From a virus: DNA of 20,391 nucleotides. Positions 1 to 5,894 of this stretch are shown in pieces. The DNA lies in IMG/VR virus record IMGVR_UViG_3300046816_000349, positions 1 through 20,391 of that record; one strand, given 5' to 3'. The notes beneath the pieces were generated by a model, which worked only from the letters and a program-made list of their open reading frames with translations, did no database searches and was not told the DNA's origin. Both the position numbers and the translations under genes were made by a program. Each line of letters opens with the position of its first letter. Positions within the stretch are counted from its first letter, which is position 1.

Positions 1-1082
1 AGCGCTTCTTTCTTTGTGATTTGGAAGTCGGCGATTTCTCCTGGAGCAAGTATATTTAAGTCCGATCGCATTGGGTTAACATCATTTTCCAGATTGTCCT
101 TCATCATTTTCAGTATCCACTCCGCGACCGGCGGGCAGACTCCTTTGGAGAGGTACAGGCGAAAATCCTTCGCCCGCTGTCCAGGCCACTTGTAATCCGG
201 CGGGAATCCCATCAACTTGCAATATTCTTCGCGGAACAGTTCCCGGCCCATTACAAAGAACGAGCTGTCGTGCAGAATTGTAGTCCCGAATTCTTCAGGA
301 TTCAGAACCCGTGGCAGTTTCACTCCAAACCGCCTGCCCAGGTTCCAGCGCTTCCGCACTTCCGCGTGGTTCGGTCCAGGGTCGTCAATACCGAGGATTC
401 GCCGGCCGATTGCAAGGAGCGAACCCGTATGCTCGCCCGAGAGGATATCGGCGAATATCTTTTTCTCATTAATACCGACCGCGGCCATCTTTTTAAAGGC
501 GCCAGTGATTCCTGAATTATACGGCAGCACGTCCCCGTGTGCTTGCAGAATATCTTCAATGCGAAGCACACGGGGTTTATGCCAGAGCCGCATCGATTTC
601 AGTTTTGTGAAAATTACCCAGCATCGCGGCCGCCACTGCGGAACGCCGAACGTGACAGCGTTCTGCCGGATTCTGAAAATGTTGTAGCCATGAATTTTTC
701 CCATGCGCTCGTGAATTTTCCGCGCTCCTTCCAGGAATGCCGGCACGGATTCAATTGCCAGACTGGCACAACCCAGGCCAAGCGCGTAATCCATTACCCG
801 GGTATGGCACTTGAACGATTCTCCGTCGACTCCCTTATGGCCGGCAAACTGGTTGCTGAATGACGAGCAAGGCGGGTGAGCGATGACCATCACGCCTTTC
901 AGGTCTTGCTTCGGCCAAGGCAGACGTTCAATATACGGCATGTCAGGGAAGTTCGCCCGCTGCACGTCCATGCCGAAGCCGGTATCTTCCATTGAACAGA
1001 TGACGTCGAGTTTCAATTTCTTCGCGGCCAGGACGAGGCTCCCGCCGTAACTGTTGATAATCAGGCACTTCTTGAATTCCAT
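1..1082 (-). CDS. C5-cytosine DNA methyltransferase, C-terminus cut by window edge
   Basis: I translated this reading frame directly; 360 codons are visible and no stop is reached. Motifs of the C5-cytosine methyltransferase family appear in order. A glycine-containing SAM-binding start lies near residues 8-20 with MEDTGFGMDVQRANFP after it. The catalytic PPCSSFS motif has Cys72. IESVP at 110-114 is a variant of the usual ENV motif. GVPQWRPR at 146-153 keeps the QxRxR signature, LMGFPPDY lies at 290-297 and GVCPPVA at 314-320. The enzyme would transfer a methyl group from SAM to cytosine C5 in phage DNA. Phages often use such orphan enzymes to evade restriction; no cognate nuclease is seen here. 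The ATG follows AAAGGTGAAC. The region between motifs VIII and IX, where the target-recognition domain sits, is short (about 135 residues) and gives no clue to the target sequence. Confidence 0.88.
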   Translation of the reverse strand, partial: MEFKKCLIINSYGGSLVLAAKKLKLDVICSMEDTGFGMDVQRANFPDMPYIERLPWPKQDLKGVMVIAHPPCSSFSNQFAGHKGVDGESFKCHTRVMDYALGLGCASLAIESVPAFLEGARKIHERMGKIHGYNIFRIRQNAVTFGVPQWRPRCWVIFTKLKSMRLWHKPRVLRIEDILQAHGDVLPYNSGITGAFKKMAAVGINEKKIFADILSGEHTGSLLAIGRRILGIDDPGPNHAEVRKRWNLGRRFGVKLPRVLNPEEFGTTILHDSSFFVMGRELFREEYCKLMGFPPDYKWPGQRAKDFRLYLSKGVCPPVAEWILKMMKDNLENDVNPMRSDLNILAPGEIADFQITKKEA

Positions 1083-1092
1083 GTTCACCTTT

Positions 1093-1107
1093 CTACTATC
1101 ATAGTAG
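1093..1107. promoter_or_regulatory. Palindromic operator-like site upstream of the methyltransferase
   Basis: CTACTAT-C-ATAGTAG is a perfect 7-bp inverted repeat around one central base. It lies in the 46-bp gap between the 49-residue membrane protein and the methyltransferase start, about 10 bp upstream of the methyltransferase ATG. Its size and place suit a dimeric repressor or autoregulatory site. It overlaps a TATGAT hexamer on the minus strand that could be a -10 element. Function is inferred. Confidence 0.4.
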
Positions 1108-1128
1108 TCAACATTCAGGGCAAATTTT

Positions 1129-1278
1129 TTAGTGTTTGAACTGCTTGACCAATTTAATTACTAGTGGAATCCAAATAATAAAAATCAGGATCGCCATCAA
1201 TAGCAGGTTTATGCGAAATTGCCGGCGGGCTGCCCTATGCACGAGGTCGTCAGCCGTCAATCGCGGTTTGATATTCAT
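1129..1278 (-). CDS. Small membrane protein, 49 aa, single helix
   Basis: This small gene starts at ATG 1278 with GGAAGGAT as ribosome binding site seven bases upstream. Its start overlaps the stop of the preceding 29-residue gene by four bases (ATGA), which suggests translational coupling. The N-terminal half is basic and polar (MNIKPRLTADDLVHRAARRQ). A hydrophobic helix, INLLLMAILIFIIWIPLVI, then leads to a basic C-terminus (KLVKQFKH). That layout fits one transmembrane segment with charged ends, as in small phage holin-like or host-takeover membrane peptides. No family is recognised and no lysis genes are visible near it. A longer in-frame start at 1410 exists, but it would overlap two other genes and ignores the good ribosome binding site. 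Confidence 0.65.
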   Translation of the reverse strand: MNIKPRLTADDLVHRAARRQFRINLLLMAILIFIIWIPLVIKLVKQFKH

Positions 1279-1364
1279 CGGATATCCTTCCATATGGCGA
1301 TTGCGTACAGGAATGCCATTAACCCGCAGTACCCAACGAATCCGTACCAAATGGCTTCTATCAT
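1275..1364 (-). CDS. Micro-protein, 29 aa, membrane helix
   Basis: The 29-codon frame runs from ATG 1364 to TGA 1275. Both ends overlap neighbours by ATGA: its start overlaps the stop of the 81-residue gene and its stop overlaps the start of the 49-residue gene. Such tiling on both sides is unlikely by chance and is the main support for the call. The protein begins MIEAIWYGFVGY, is hydrophobic and aromatic almost throughout, and ends in the charged WKDIR, so it is probably a single membrane helix. No separate strong ribosome binding site is seen, so translation probably depends on termination of the upstream gene. No family can be named from a sequence this short. Confidence 0.55.
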   Translation of the reverse strand: MIEAIWYGFVGYCGLMAFLYAIAIWKDIR

Positions 1365-1606
1365 GGTTTGATAACCCTGATCCTTTCCTGCTTGTCAAAT
1401 GTCTTGGCAAACGCGAGCTCCAGGGCGCGGCGGTTCTCCCTGGGTTCAGGTCCGTATAAATTCGTGACGTGCTCCTTCGCCTTCCGGCGCGATCGGGCGC
1501 GAGCCTGCTGGCGGGAGTCGGTCGAGGATTCGTAGGCCTTCTCGTTTTTGGTCCAGCGCTGCGCGGCTTTCAGCAGGGCCTTCCCTTTGGGAGTTTTCTT
1601 TCCCAC
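1361..1606 (-). CDS. Small basic protein, 81 aa, unknown
   Basis: GTG start at 1606 with GAAGGG about nine bases upstream. It begins only three bases after the stop codon of the preceding 29-residue membrane peptide, and its own TGA overlaps the next ATG. The sequence is rich in Lys and Arg, with MGKKTPKGKALLKAAQRW at the N-terminus and the stretch QQARARSRRKAKEH around residues 33-46. It is predicted to be mostly helical and has no hydrophobic segment. The charge suggests nucleic-acid binding, but no domain is recognised. It lies in a run of very small early-type genes on the left arm, between two membrane micro-proteins. Confidence 0.6.
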   Translation of the reverse strand: MGKKTPKGKALLKAAQRWTKNEKAYESSTDSRQQARARSRRKAKEHVTNLYGPEPRENRRALELAFAKTFDKQERIRVIKP

Positions 1607-1608
1607 AA

Positions 1609-1698
1609 TTAAAACCCTTCGAAAACAGTTTCAAGTGCCAAGCAACCGAGCCACAAAATCAGACCGGCCGATACGAGCCATTCCGCGAAGTGAAGCAT
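1609..1698 (-). CDS. Micro-protein, 29 aa, membrane helix with strong RBS
   Basis: The 29-codon frame starts at ATG 1698, preceded by a textbook AGGAGG (1703-1708) at a four-base spacing, and ends in TAA at 1609. The ribosome binding site fills most of the short gap to the upstream 59-residue gene. The protein opens with MLHFAEWL, has a hydrophobic core SAGLILWLGCLAL, and ends in the acidic ETVFEGF. This fits one transmembrane helix with a short cytoplasmic or periplasmic tail. It is not related in sequence to the other 29-residue peptide at 1275-1364, although the length and layout match. No function can be assigned. Confidence 0.6.
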   Translation of the reverse strand: MLHFAEWLVSAGLILWLGCLALETVFEGF

Positions 1699-1713
1699 AG
1701 TGCCTCCTGTAAT

Positions 1714-1893
1714 TTATTGGCCTACAAATCGAGTTTTTTGCCCATTTTTTATTCGATAAAAACTGGTAATGGTTTCTGGTTTAGTTTCAGAAATTACAAA
1801 CTTATTTTCTTGTTCAAAAACGTACACAACACTTTTTTGAGCCATACTTTTTCTGCATGCCCTATCTAGTATTTCACCAATATTTTCATTCAC
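1714..1893 (-). CDS. AT-rich small protein, 59 aa, unknown
   Basis: GTG start at 1893 with GGAGGG (1900-1905) six bases upstream, reading 59 codons to TAA at 1714. By direct count 56 of 180 bases are G or C (31%), clearly lower than the neighbouring genes, and AAA, AAT and TTT codons are frequent. This suggests recent acquisition or a different selection history. The protein begins MNENIGEILDRACRKS, then has a probable beta hairpin (SVVYVFEQENKFVISETK) and a basic C-terminus (RIKNGQKTRFVGQ). No transmembrane segment and no known domain are seen. The ribosome binding site of the next gene starts six bases after its stop, so the two are probably co-transcribed. Confidence 0.6.
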   Translation of the reverse strand: MNENIGEILDRACRKSMAQKSVVYVFEQENKFVISETKPETITSFYRIKNGQKTRFVGQ

Positions 1894-2115
1894 AGTTTAC
1901 CCTCCTCAAGTTTAGGAGAGGCAGGCGCGCTCCGGCCGGTTAATCCGGTACTGCCGCGCCCGCGTTCCTGATTGTTAGGGATGCGGTCCAGATAACCCCC
2001 ACTGTCCCAGGGTTAGGAGGATGACGCCTCTAGAAATCTGTGTCGCATCCCTCAGGGAAGCCACGGTTCATAACGCCGTGGATTCCTTGCCGGCCGCGAC
2101 CTTTGCGTGCCCCGC
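1894..2115. other. Noncoding gap with short inverted repeats
   Basis: These 222 bases hold no supported gene. Three short inverted repeats are visible: GGCAG 1920-1924 with CTGCC 1951-1955, enclosing CCGG-TTAAT-CCGG; TCCC-TCA-GGGA at 2048-2058; and CCACGG 2061-2066 with CCGTGG 2076-2081. The last lies 35-55 bases past the stop of the 213-residue gene, where a terminator or RNA-processing hairpin could sit, but no T-run follows on the minus strand. No clear promoter is seen. Confidence 0.4.
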
Positions 2116-2469
2116 TCAGGCCGCCTCGACTTCTTCGCGCTTCTCGATCGACTTCACGAAGCCCTTCTTGATAAGGTCCTGAATGTGCCACCTGAAAATA
2201 TTGTCGACGGCCTTCGATTCGGACCCGAATTCCTTCTTGCCAATGGTGTCCGTGATTTCCGCGAACGTCAAGGGTTCCTTCGCCGCCTTCAGCGCGCGGT
2301 AAATCACGGCGTTGTGCGTCTGTTTTTCCTCGTTCTCGTATCCGACCTTCTCGGGGACTGCCTTCGCCGTTACGGTGTAGCGAGTCGTGAGAAGTTTCTT
2401 CGGCTCGCGGACCTTTGCGGCCTTCTTTGCTGATTTCTTTCCGGTCAGGGCTTGCGTGGCGGTTGCCAT
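2116..2469 (-). CDS. Alternative internal product, 117 aa, winged-helix-like
   Basis: Inside the 213-residue frame, an ATG at 2467-2469 is preceded at a seven-base spacing by AGGAGG (2477-2482), better than the site in front of the full-length start. The product, starting MATATQALTGKKSAKKAAK, keeps the basic linker and the whole winged-helix-like half but lacks the N-terminal domain. Either the gene makes two proteins from one frame, or an ancestral pair of adjacent genes has become fused in frame while keeping the second start signal. The presence of the motif is direct observation; its use is inference. Confidence 0.5.
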   Translation of the reverse strand: MATATQALTGKKSAKKAAKVREPKKLLTTRYTVTAKAVPEKVGYENEEKQTHNAVIYRALKAAKEPLTFAEITDTIGKKEFGSESKAVDNIFRWHIQDLIKKGFVKSIEKREEVEAA

Positions 2470-2757
2470 GGTGGTGCCTCCTTTGAGTTTTTGTATCCAC
2501 TTCTCTACATCTTGAATCTCGCCGGTCGGAATGACCAGCGTGTCACAATCCCAGTGCTGAATAATGTCGGGTGCTGCGATCGGCTTCGACTTCCGGCCGT
2601 CTTGCGAGACGATTACCCGCGGAGGTTTCGTCGACTTGCAGGCCACCGTCGCCGAACCCCGCGTGACGTCAACCAAGATACCTTGTTTCATGCCGTATTC
2701 ATACAGGTCAAGATGGAATACGGCTCCGGGTTTCAGGGTGCGGAGGGGGAGTTCCAT
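2116..2757 (-). CDS. Two-part protein, 213 aa, winged-helix-like C-terminal half
   Basis: The chosen ATG at 2757 overlaps the previous stop as TAATG, with GCGGGGG upstream. The N-terminal half (MELPLRTLKPGAVF to about residue 96) is a mixed alpha/beta domain with no recognised family. A Lys/Ala-rich linker follows (KKSAKKAAKVREPKK). The C-terminal half, from about residue 145, has HNAVIYRALKAAKEPLTFAE, then a helical segment and DLIKKGFVKSIEKREE, which resembles a winged helix-turn-helix domain. DNA binding or transcription control is therefore inferred. A strong internal ribosome binding site and in-frame ATG at 2469 would yield the C-terminal half alone (listed separately). It sits in the leftward early operon. 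Confidence 0.65.
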   Translation of the reverse strand: MELPLRTLKPGAVFHLDLYEYGMKQGILVDVTRGSATVACKSTKPPRVIVSQDGRKSKPIAAPDIIQHWDCDTLVIPTGEIQDVEKWIQKLKGGTTMATATQALTGKKSAKKAAKVREPKKLLTTRYTVTAKAVPEKVGYENEEKQTHNAVIYRALKAAKEPLTFAEITDTIGKKEFGSESKAVDNIFRWHIQDLIKKGFVKSIEKREEVEAA

Positions 2758-2975
2758 TATAACCCCCGCTTTTCCCAAAAATCAACTCGTTCTTTACACT
2801 CTGACAAAGGAGCCGTATAGAGTAGTTTTCCGCCCGGCGTGTATATGTGCCATGGGTGATAGGCAGTCATTTCCGGGGTTGGAACGTGCGGCGTCATGTG
2901 CTCAAAGGCCCCGCACATTAAGACGTAACCCTTATAGGATTTTTCCGTCCACTTTGGTCTGTTAGGGTTAATCAA
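2757..2975 (-). CDS. Small hypothetical protein, 72 aa
   Basis: I place the start at TTG 2975, seven bases after AGGAG, giving MINPNRPKWTEKSYKGYVL at the N-terminus. An upstream TTG at 2990 would lie across the ribosome binding site itself. The stop TAA shares one base with the ATG of the next gene (TAATG). The protein is rich in Pro, His and Tyr (FEHMTPHVPTPEMTAYHPWH) and ends in a charged helix (SECKERVDFWEKRGL). It has no membrane segment, and no family is recognised. It belongs to the same short-gene leftward operon as the winged-helix-like protein. Confidence 0.6.
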   Translation of the reverse strand: MINPNRPKWTEKSYKGYVLMCGAFEHMTPHVPTPEMTAYHPWHIYTPGGKLLYTAPLSECKERVDFWEKRGL

Positions 2976-3017
2976 TTTCCTTCTCCTCAACCAGGTCCGT
3001 TCAGGACGGGTTGTCAG

Positions 3018-3200
3018 TTATAGGTTCGGAATACCCTTATACGCTTCTTCGATCGCCCGATGAAACTTTTTCCGCGAACATTCCGAAAAATCCAGCCCAG
3101 TTTCTTCCATATAGGACTGCATTCTTCGAGCCTGTTCTAAACTGCATGGTCTGAATTTCTTCGCCACGTATTCCGCGATATCTACCGTTGTTTTATTCAT
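3018..3200 (-). CDS. Small helical protein, 60 aa, first gene after a leftward promoter
   Basis: The ATG at 3200 follows AGGAG at a six-base spacing, which favours it over an in-frame ATG eight codons upstream at 3224. The protein begins MNKTTVDIAEYVAKKFRPCS, is largely helical and charged, and ends EEAYKGIPNL. The central SLEQARRMQSYMEETGLDFS and following SRKKFHRAIEEAY suggest a compact three-helix fold. It has no Cys pairs and no membrane segment, and I do not recognise the family. A candidate promoter and a repeated 29-bp element lie just upstream, so this is probably the first gene of its transcript. Confidence 0.6.
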   Translation of the reverse strand: MNKTTVDIAEYVAKKFRPCSLEQARRMQSYMEETGLDFSECSRKKFHRAIEEAYKGIPNL

Positions 3201-3233
3201 TTCAGTCTCCTGCTGCCCGATCAACTGAATACA

Positions 3234-3262
3234 ATATTACAGTGTGTTCGTATTTTTGTACA
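3234..3262 (-). promoter_or_regulatory. Candidate leftward sigma-70-type promoter
   Basis: Read on the minus strand, TGTACA (3257-3262) and TAATAT (3234-3239) are 17 bases apart, with an AT-rich stretch upstream. The -35 matches four of six consensus positions and the -10 five of six if aligned loosely, so strength is uncertain. It lies 34 bases before the 60-residue gene, in the only sizeable gap between that gene and the primase. Confidence 0.4.
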
Positions 3263-3281
3263 GCATTATTTTCAACAAAAT
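3253..3281 (-). repeat. Promoter-associated element, copy B
   Basis: This 29-bp block matches copy A at 5711-5739 at 23 positions. All six differences are transitions. On the minus strand both read ATTTTRTTRAAAATAAYG followed by YTGTRCAARAA. It includes the candidate -35 hexamer and the AT-rich stretch before it. An operator for a phage regulator or an UP-element-like promoter block is inferred. Confidence 0.55.
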
Positions 3282-3306
3282 GGTACTAGGACTAGCAACA
3301 GCTGAG

Positions 3307-3329
3307 GGGTGATGAGGTTATCAACACCC
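3307..3329 (-). other. Imperfect hairpin downstream of the primase gene
   Basis: GGGTGATGA (3307-3315) and TCAACACCC (3321-3329) pair with one mismatch around a five-base loop. It begins 24 bases after the primase stop codon. There is no T-run after it on the minus strand, so it is at best a weak or factor-dependent terminator, or an RNA stability element. Confidence 0.3.
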
Positions 3330-3352
3330 TTTCACTTTTCTTTCACCTGCGG

Positions 3353-5647
3353 TTATAGCGAGCTCTGCCCTTCTCCCCGTGTCGAAATCCCTTTCCAGGT
3401 TAGATAGTTTCCTCCGCCATTGTATGAGCTGAAATCGTGCTCGCGCAGATAAATTGCCAGCGTGCGCCTGGTCACGGGGAACCGCATTCCATTTTCCTTG
3501 ACCCATCTCACGTAATCGTCGTACAAAACAGAATGCAGTATTTTTGTGTTTTCATCTTTCACAACGATGTCGCGGATAAACTGCCCGAGCGTATCCATAT
3601 TCTCTTTTAACTCCTCGCCGGCCTTGATTACTTTTTCAGGCGGCTGGAGACCGTTCTTCTGCCAGTCAAGGCAGGACCGCACACTACGAGCAAGAATTCC
3701 ATCGAGCTCGCCGAAAAGTTTAAGCGGAAGTTTTTTGTCTATTTTATTTTCAGGAACGCGATATCCAAACGGTATCCGGTGCAGGCGATCCCAGAGCGCG
3801 TGCGAAGATTCCTGAATCTTAGGGACGTGGTTTGTCACCATAAATAATTTAAACGCCGGCTTGAATTCGAATTCCCGGCCGTATAAAAACCTTGCCCGGA
3901 TCGTGTCCGAACCCGTGAGCGTTTTCACAACCGCGGCATCCAGCGTTGCCGCGTCGTCGGCTTCCGACGCGATTACGACACGGGCGCCGACCAGGTGCGC
4001 CACGTCATCGTTGGCACCCGTGGCCACCTGATTCTTCCTGAGGAACGTGGAGAACCTGGCTGTTTGTCCGTAACCGTCCGCGAGCGCGTGCAGGACCTCG
4101 GCGAATGTGGTCTTTCCGTTACGGCCATGCCCGTGCAGAAGAAAGAACGACCGCTCGGATGTGTCGCCTGTCAGGCAATACCCGAGAACACGCCAGAGGT
4201 ATTCAACCATTTCTTTATTTCCTTCCATGGCTTCCAGGAGGAAATTCTCGAACAGCGGGCAGGTTGCATCAGGATCATAAGCGATATCCGACAGCCTGGT
4301 GGTCCAATCATCTTTGCGCCCTTCGCGGAGTTTGCCTTCACGCAAGTCGATTACTCCATTCGCGCAGGCAAATAAGAACGGGTCAGCGTCAAAGTTATTT
4401 GTGCGGACAATCAACCGCTGCCTTGAAATCTGGTCAATAGCATTTAATCTCGAGAGTTGACCGGCATCGATCGCCCACTGTCTTTCTTTCTTAGATTCAT
4501 CAGGCGGCTGTTGCGCGGCACGCCTTAATAATTCCGCAGAGACAATTTCCGTCGCACGTCGCAATTCGGGTTCGGCATCCCGCTCCCAGGAAATACCATT
4601 CCAGTGCAGCCACATTTTCCACTGCGGGCACCAGCGGAAATCATCTCCAACCATCTGCACGAATATGCCGGCGTTCCCTATATCATTCCTAGTTGTTATA
4701 TTAGACGAATCAGAATCCGGGTCGTATAAGGCGCCGGCTGCCCCCAACGCCTGGTTGACAGTCATTTCACCATATGTGAGTTTACCGTGCCGTTCATCCC
4801 ATTTCTTTCTGAATAGCTTCGACTGGCGAAAGAGTTTATCTATTCTTGGCCCGTCTGCCCGCGTCCAGTAGCATAGGATCGCGCATAAAGAAAGGTCCGC
4901 CCGAGAATGGTCTCCTGCGTGGTCTTCAAGATTCCCTTCCCATAGCCTGGTAAACTTCGGCCCGTTCGCCGCCTGAACGGCTTTGTCCAGCAGGTCTTTA
5001 TCTTTAATCTTTTGAATGCGAGCCAGCTTGGCGTCTTTATGCACTTCCGGAGCCGGCCGTTCTTTCTTCTTGATGTCATCTCCGAATACCATTAAATATA
5101 GTTCATCAAGTTTTTGTTGCCGTTTTTCAACAGGCAACCGCGTTCCATATACATCTCCCGTAATCGTCAGATATTGTCCGGAAGAGTATATTTCAATTTT
5201 ATTACGACGCTTAAATTCACCAGGAGAATTTGCTTCTATAATAATTCGTACTCCCATTCCCGACGGAGAAATCTCGGTATAAGAATCCATTGGCTCAATA
5301 ACCGATAATGCCCAGTCGGCGATGACACCCGTGTCTTTATCACGGCAATCATCGATATCTATTCCTGTATAAGGGTCGGTTGCGGTAAACACGAATCCCA
5401 AACCGTGTAATGTGGTGTCTGCAATGAATCTATTAACGGCTTCCTGGTACGTGCCCCACGTCCTGGGCTTGTCTGTTGATGCCTCTAAACCTGTGTGTGG
5501 ATTGATCGGCATCTTTGAAAACTTTTCATTTTCTCTTTGAAATAATTTCCAGCAAATCCATTGCGGAACTTTCTTCAATTCATCGGGGATGTTCTTAAAT
5601 GCAGATTGAGATACACGGGTATAGGTCTTCGGGCGTCCAGCGGGCAT
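3353..5647 (-). CDS. Primase-polymerase/SF3 helicase replication protein
   Basis: This 764-residue protein combines an N-terminal primase-polymerase domain and a C-terminal phage/plasmid P4-type helicase. In the first domain, KMPINPHTG (45-53), GIDIDD (95-100, putative metal-binding acids), SYTEISPSGMGVRI (122-135) and IEIYSSGQYLTITGD (151-165) follow the family order. In the second, the Walker A motif GHGRNGKT is at 506-513, a Walker B-like VVIASEADD at about 557-565, a sensor-like VTN near 604-606, and WDRLHRIPF near 619-627. It would make primers and unwind DNA at the phage origin. The ATG follows AGGAGG at ten bases. It is the first gene left of the control region, so the origin is probably next to it. 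Arg replaces the common His in the SGxGxH primase motif, a known variant. Confidence 0.88.
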   Translation of the reverse strand: MPAGRPKTYTRVSQSAFKNIPDELKKVPQWICWKLFQRENEKFSKMPINPHTGLEASTDKPRTWGTYQEAVNRFIADTTLHGLGFVFTATDPYTGIDIDDCRDKDTGVIADWALSVIEPMDSYTEISPSGMGVRIIIEANSPGEFKRRNKIEIYSSGQYLTITGDVYGTRLPVEKRQQKLDELYLMVFGDDIKKKERPAPEVHKDAKLARIQKIKDKDLLDKAVQAANGPKFTRLWEGNLEDHAGDHSRADLSLCAILCYWTRADGPRIDKLFRQSKLFRKKWDERHGKLTYGEMTVNQALGAAGALYDPDSDSSNITTRNDIGNAGIFVQMVGDDFRWCPQWKMWLHWNGISWERDAEPELRRATEIVSAELLRRAAQQPPDESKKERQWAIDAGQLSRLNAIDQISRQRLIVRTNNFDADPFLFACANGVIDLREGKLREGRKDDWTTRLSDIAYDPDATCPLFENFLLEAMEGNKEMVEYLWRVLGYCLTGDTSERSFFLLHGHGRNGKTTFAEVLHALADGYGQTARFSTFLRKNQVATGANDDVAHLVGARVVIASEADDAATLDAAVVKTLTGSDTIRARFLYGREFEFKPAFKLFMVTNHVPKIQESSHALWDRLHRIPFGYRVPENKIDKKLPLKLFGELDGILARSVRSCLDWQKNGLQPPEKVIKAGEELKENMDTLGQFIRDIVVKDENTKILHSVLYDDYVRWVKENGMRFPVTRRTLAIYLREHDFSSYNGGGNYLTWKGISTRGEGQSSL

Positions 5648-5710
5648 TTAGGTGGAACCTCCTGATAGTTTACAGTTACGAACCCGCGAATAATACATCG
5701 AGCGGGTATG

Positions 5711-5739
5711 TTCTTGCACAACGTTATTTTTAATAAAAT
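5711..5739 (-). repeat. Promoter-associated element, copy A
   Basis: This 29-bp block is the partner of the one at 3253-3281 (23 of 29 identical, six transitions). It lies 63 bases upstream of the primase start. It overlaps a perfect hairpin, GTTATTTT-TAAT-AAAATAAC, at 5723-5742. A TGTATT or TATTAT hexamer at 5690-5697 on the minus strand could be the -10 element at the position equivalent to copy B. Confidence 0.55.
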
Positions 5740-5742
5740 AAC
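5723..5742. repeat. Perfect 8-bp inverted repeat with 4-base loop
   Basis: GTTATTTT (5723-5730), TAAT, AAAATAAC (5735-5742). It is fully complementary and AT-rich. It coincides with the AT-rich half of the duplicated promoter element. In copy B only ATTTT-CAAC-AAAAT of the same dyad is kept, which supports a protein-binding role. Confidence 0.6.
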
Positions 5743-5751
5743 ATTGGATTC

Positions 5752-5853
5752 GTTAGTCACTATTATTTAGCGAGCCCTTTTTTATATACTTTTCTTAGAC
5801 ACACTCCTATAAAAAGTATATAAAAACGCCATGACTAAATAATAGTGAATAAC
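5752..5853. repeat. Large concentric inverted repeat
   Basis: Outer arms TCACTATTATTTAG (5757-5770) and CTAAATAATAGTGA (5835-5848) are exact reverse complements. They extend four more pairs past one mismatch, to 5752 and 5853. Inner arms TTTTTATATACTTTT (5779-5793) and its exact reverse complement (5812-5826) share the same centre at 5802.5. The arms are separated by eight unmatched bases on each side, and the central loop is 18 bases. The structure lies between the divergent arms. It could form a cruciform, act as an origin, or present identical half-sites to two divergent promoters. Confidence 0.85.
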
Positions 5854-5876
5854 TACCAAGTTCAGGGCATTTATTC

Positions 5877-5894
5877 ATGTTTACTTTTAAACAT
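5877..5894. repeat. Perfect 7-bp inverted repeat
   Basis: ATGTTTA (5877-5883), CTTT, TAAACAT (5888-5894). A second overlapping dyad pairs CATGTT (5876-5881) with AACATG (5900-5905). It lies on the rightward side of the control region before the candidate rightward promoter, in an operator-like position. Confidence 0.5.

Noticed and set aside
2030-2500. 156-codon minus-strand frame
   Set aside because: It lies in another frame over the winged-helix-like gene, has an unnatural Arg/Gly/His composition, and has no ribosome binding site. It is a shadow frame.
3283-3297. GCTAGTCCTAGTACC on the minus strand, resembling a synthetic promoter family
   Set aside because: Only a short partial likeness; no matching -35/-10 spacing, so not treated as a promoter or contaminating vector.
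4105-4440. Open frames opposite the primase-helicase gene
   Set aside because: They are opposite-strand shadows of a gene with clear catalytic motifs, with no sensible domains of their own.
5752-5853. Protelomerase target site (telRL-like)
   Set aside because: Protelomerase sites are palindromic through the centre. Here the central 18 bases are not palindromic, and no protelomerase gene is visible.
5752-5853. Bidirectional transcription terminator
   Set aside because: Transcription units on both sides point away from this repeat, so nothing in the window would need to end here. The stem also has no GC-rich core next to a T-run.
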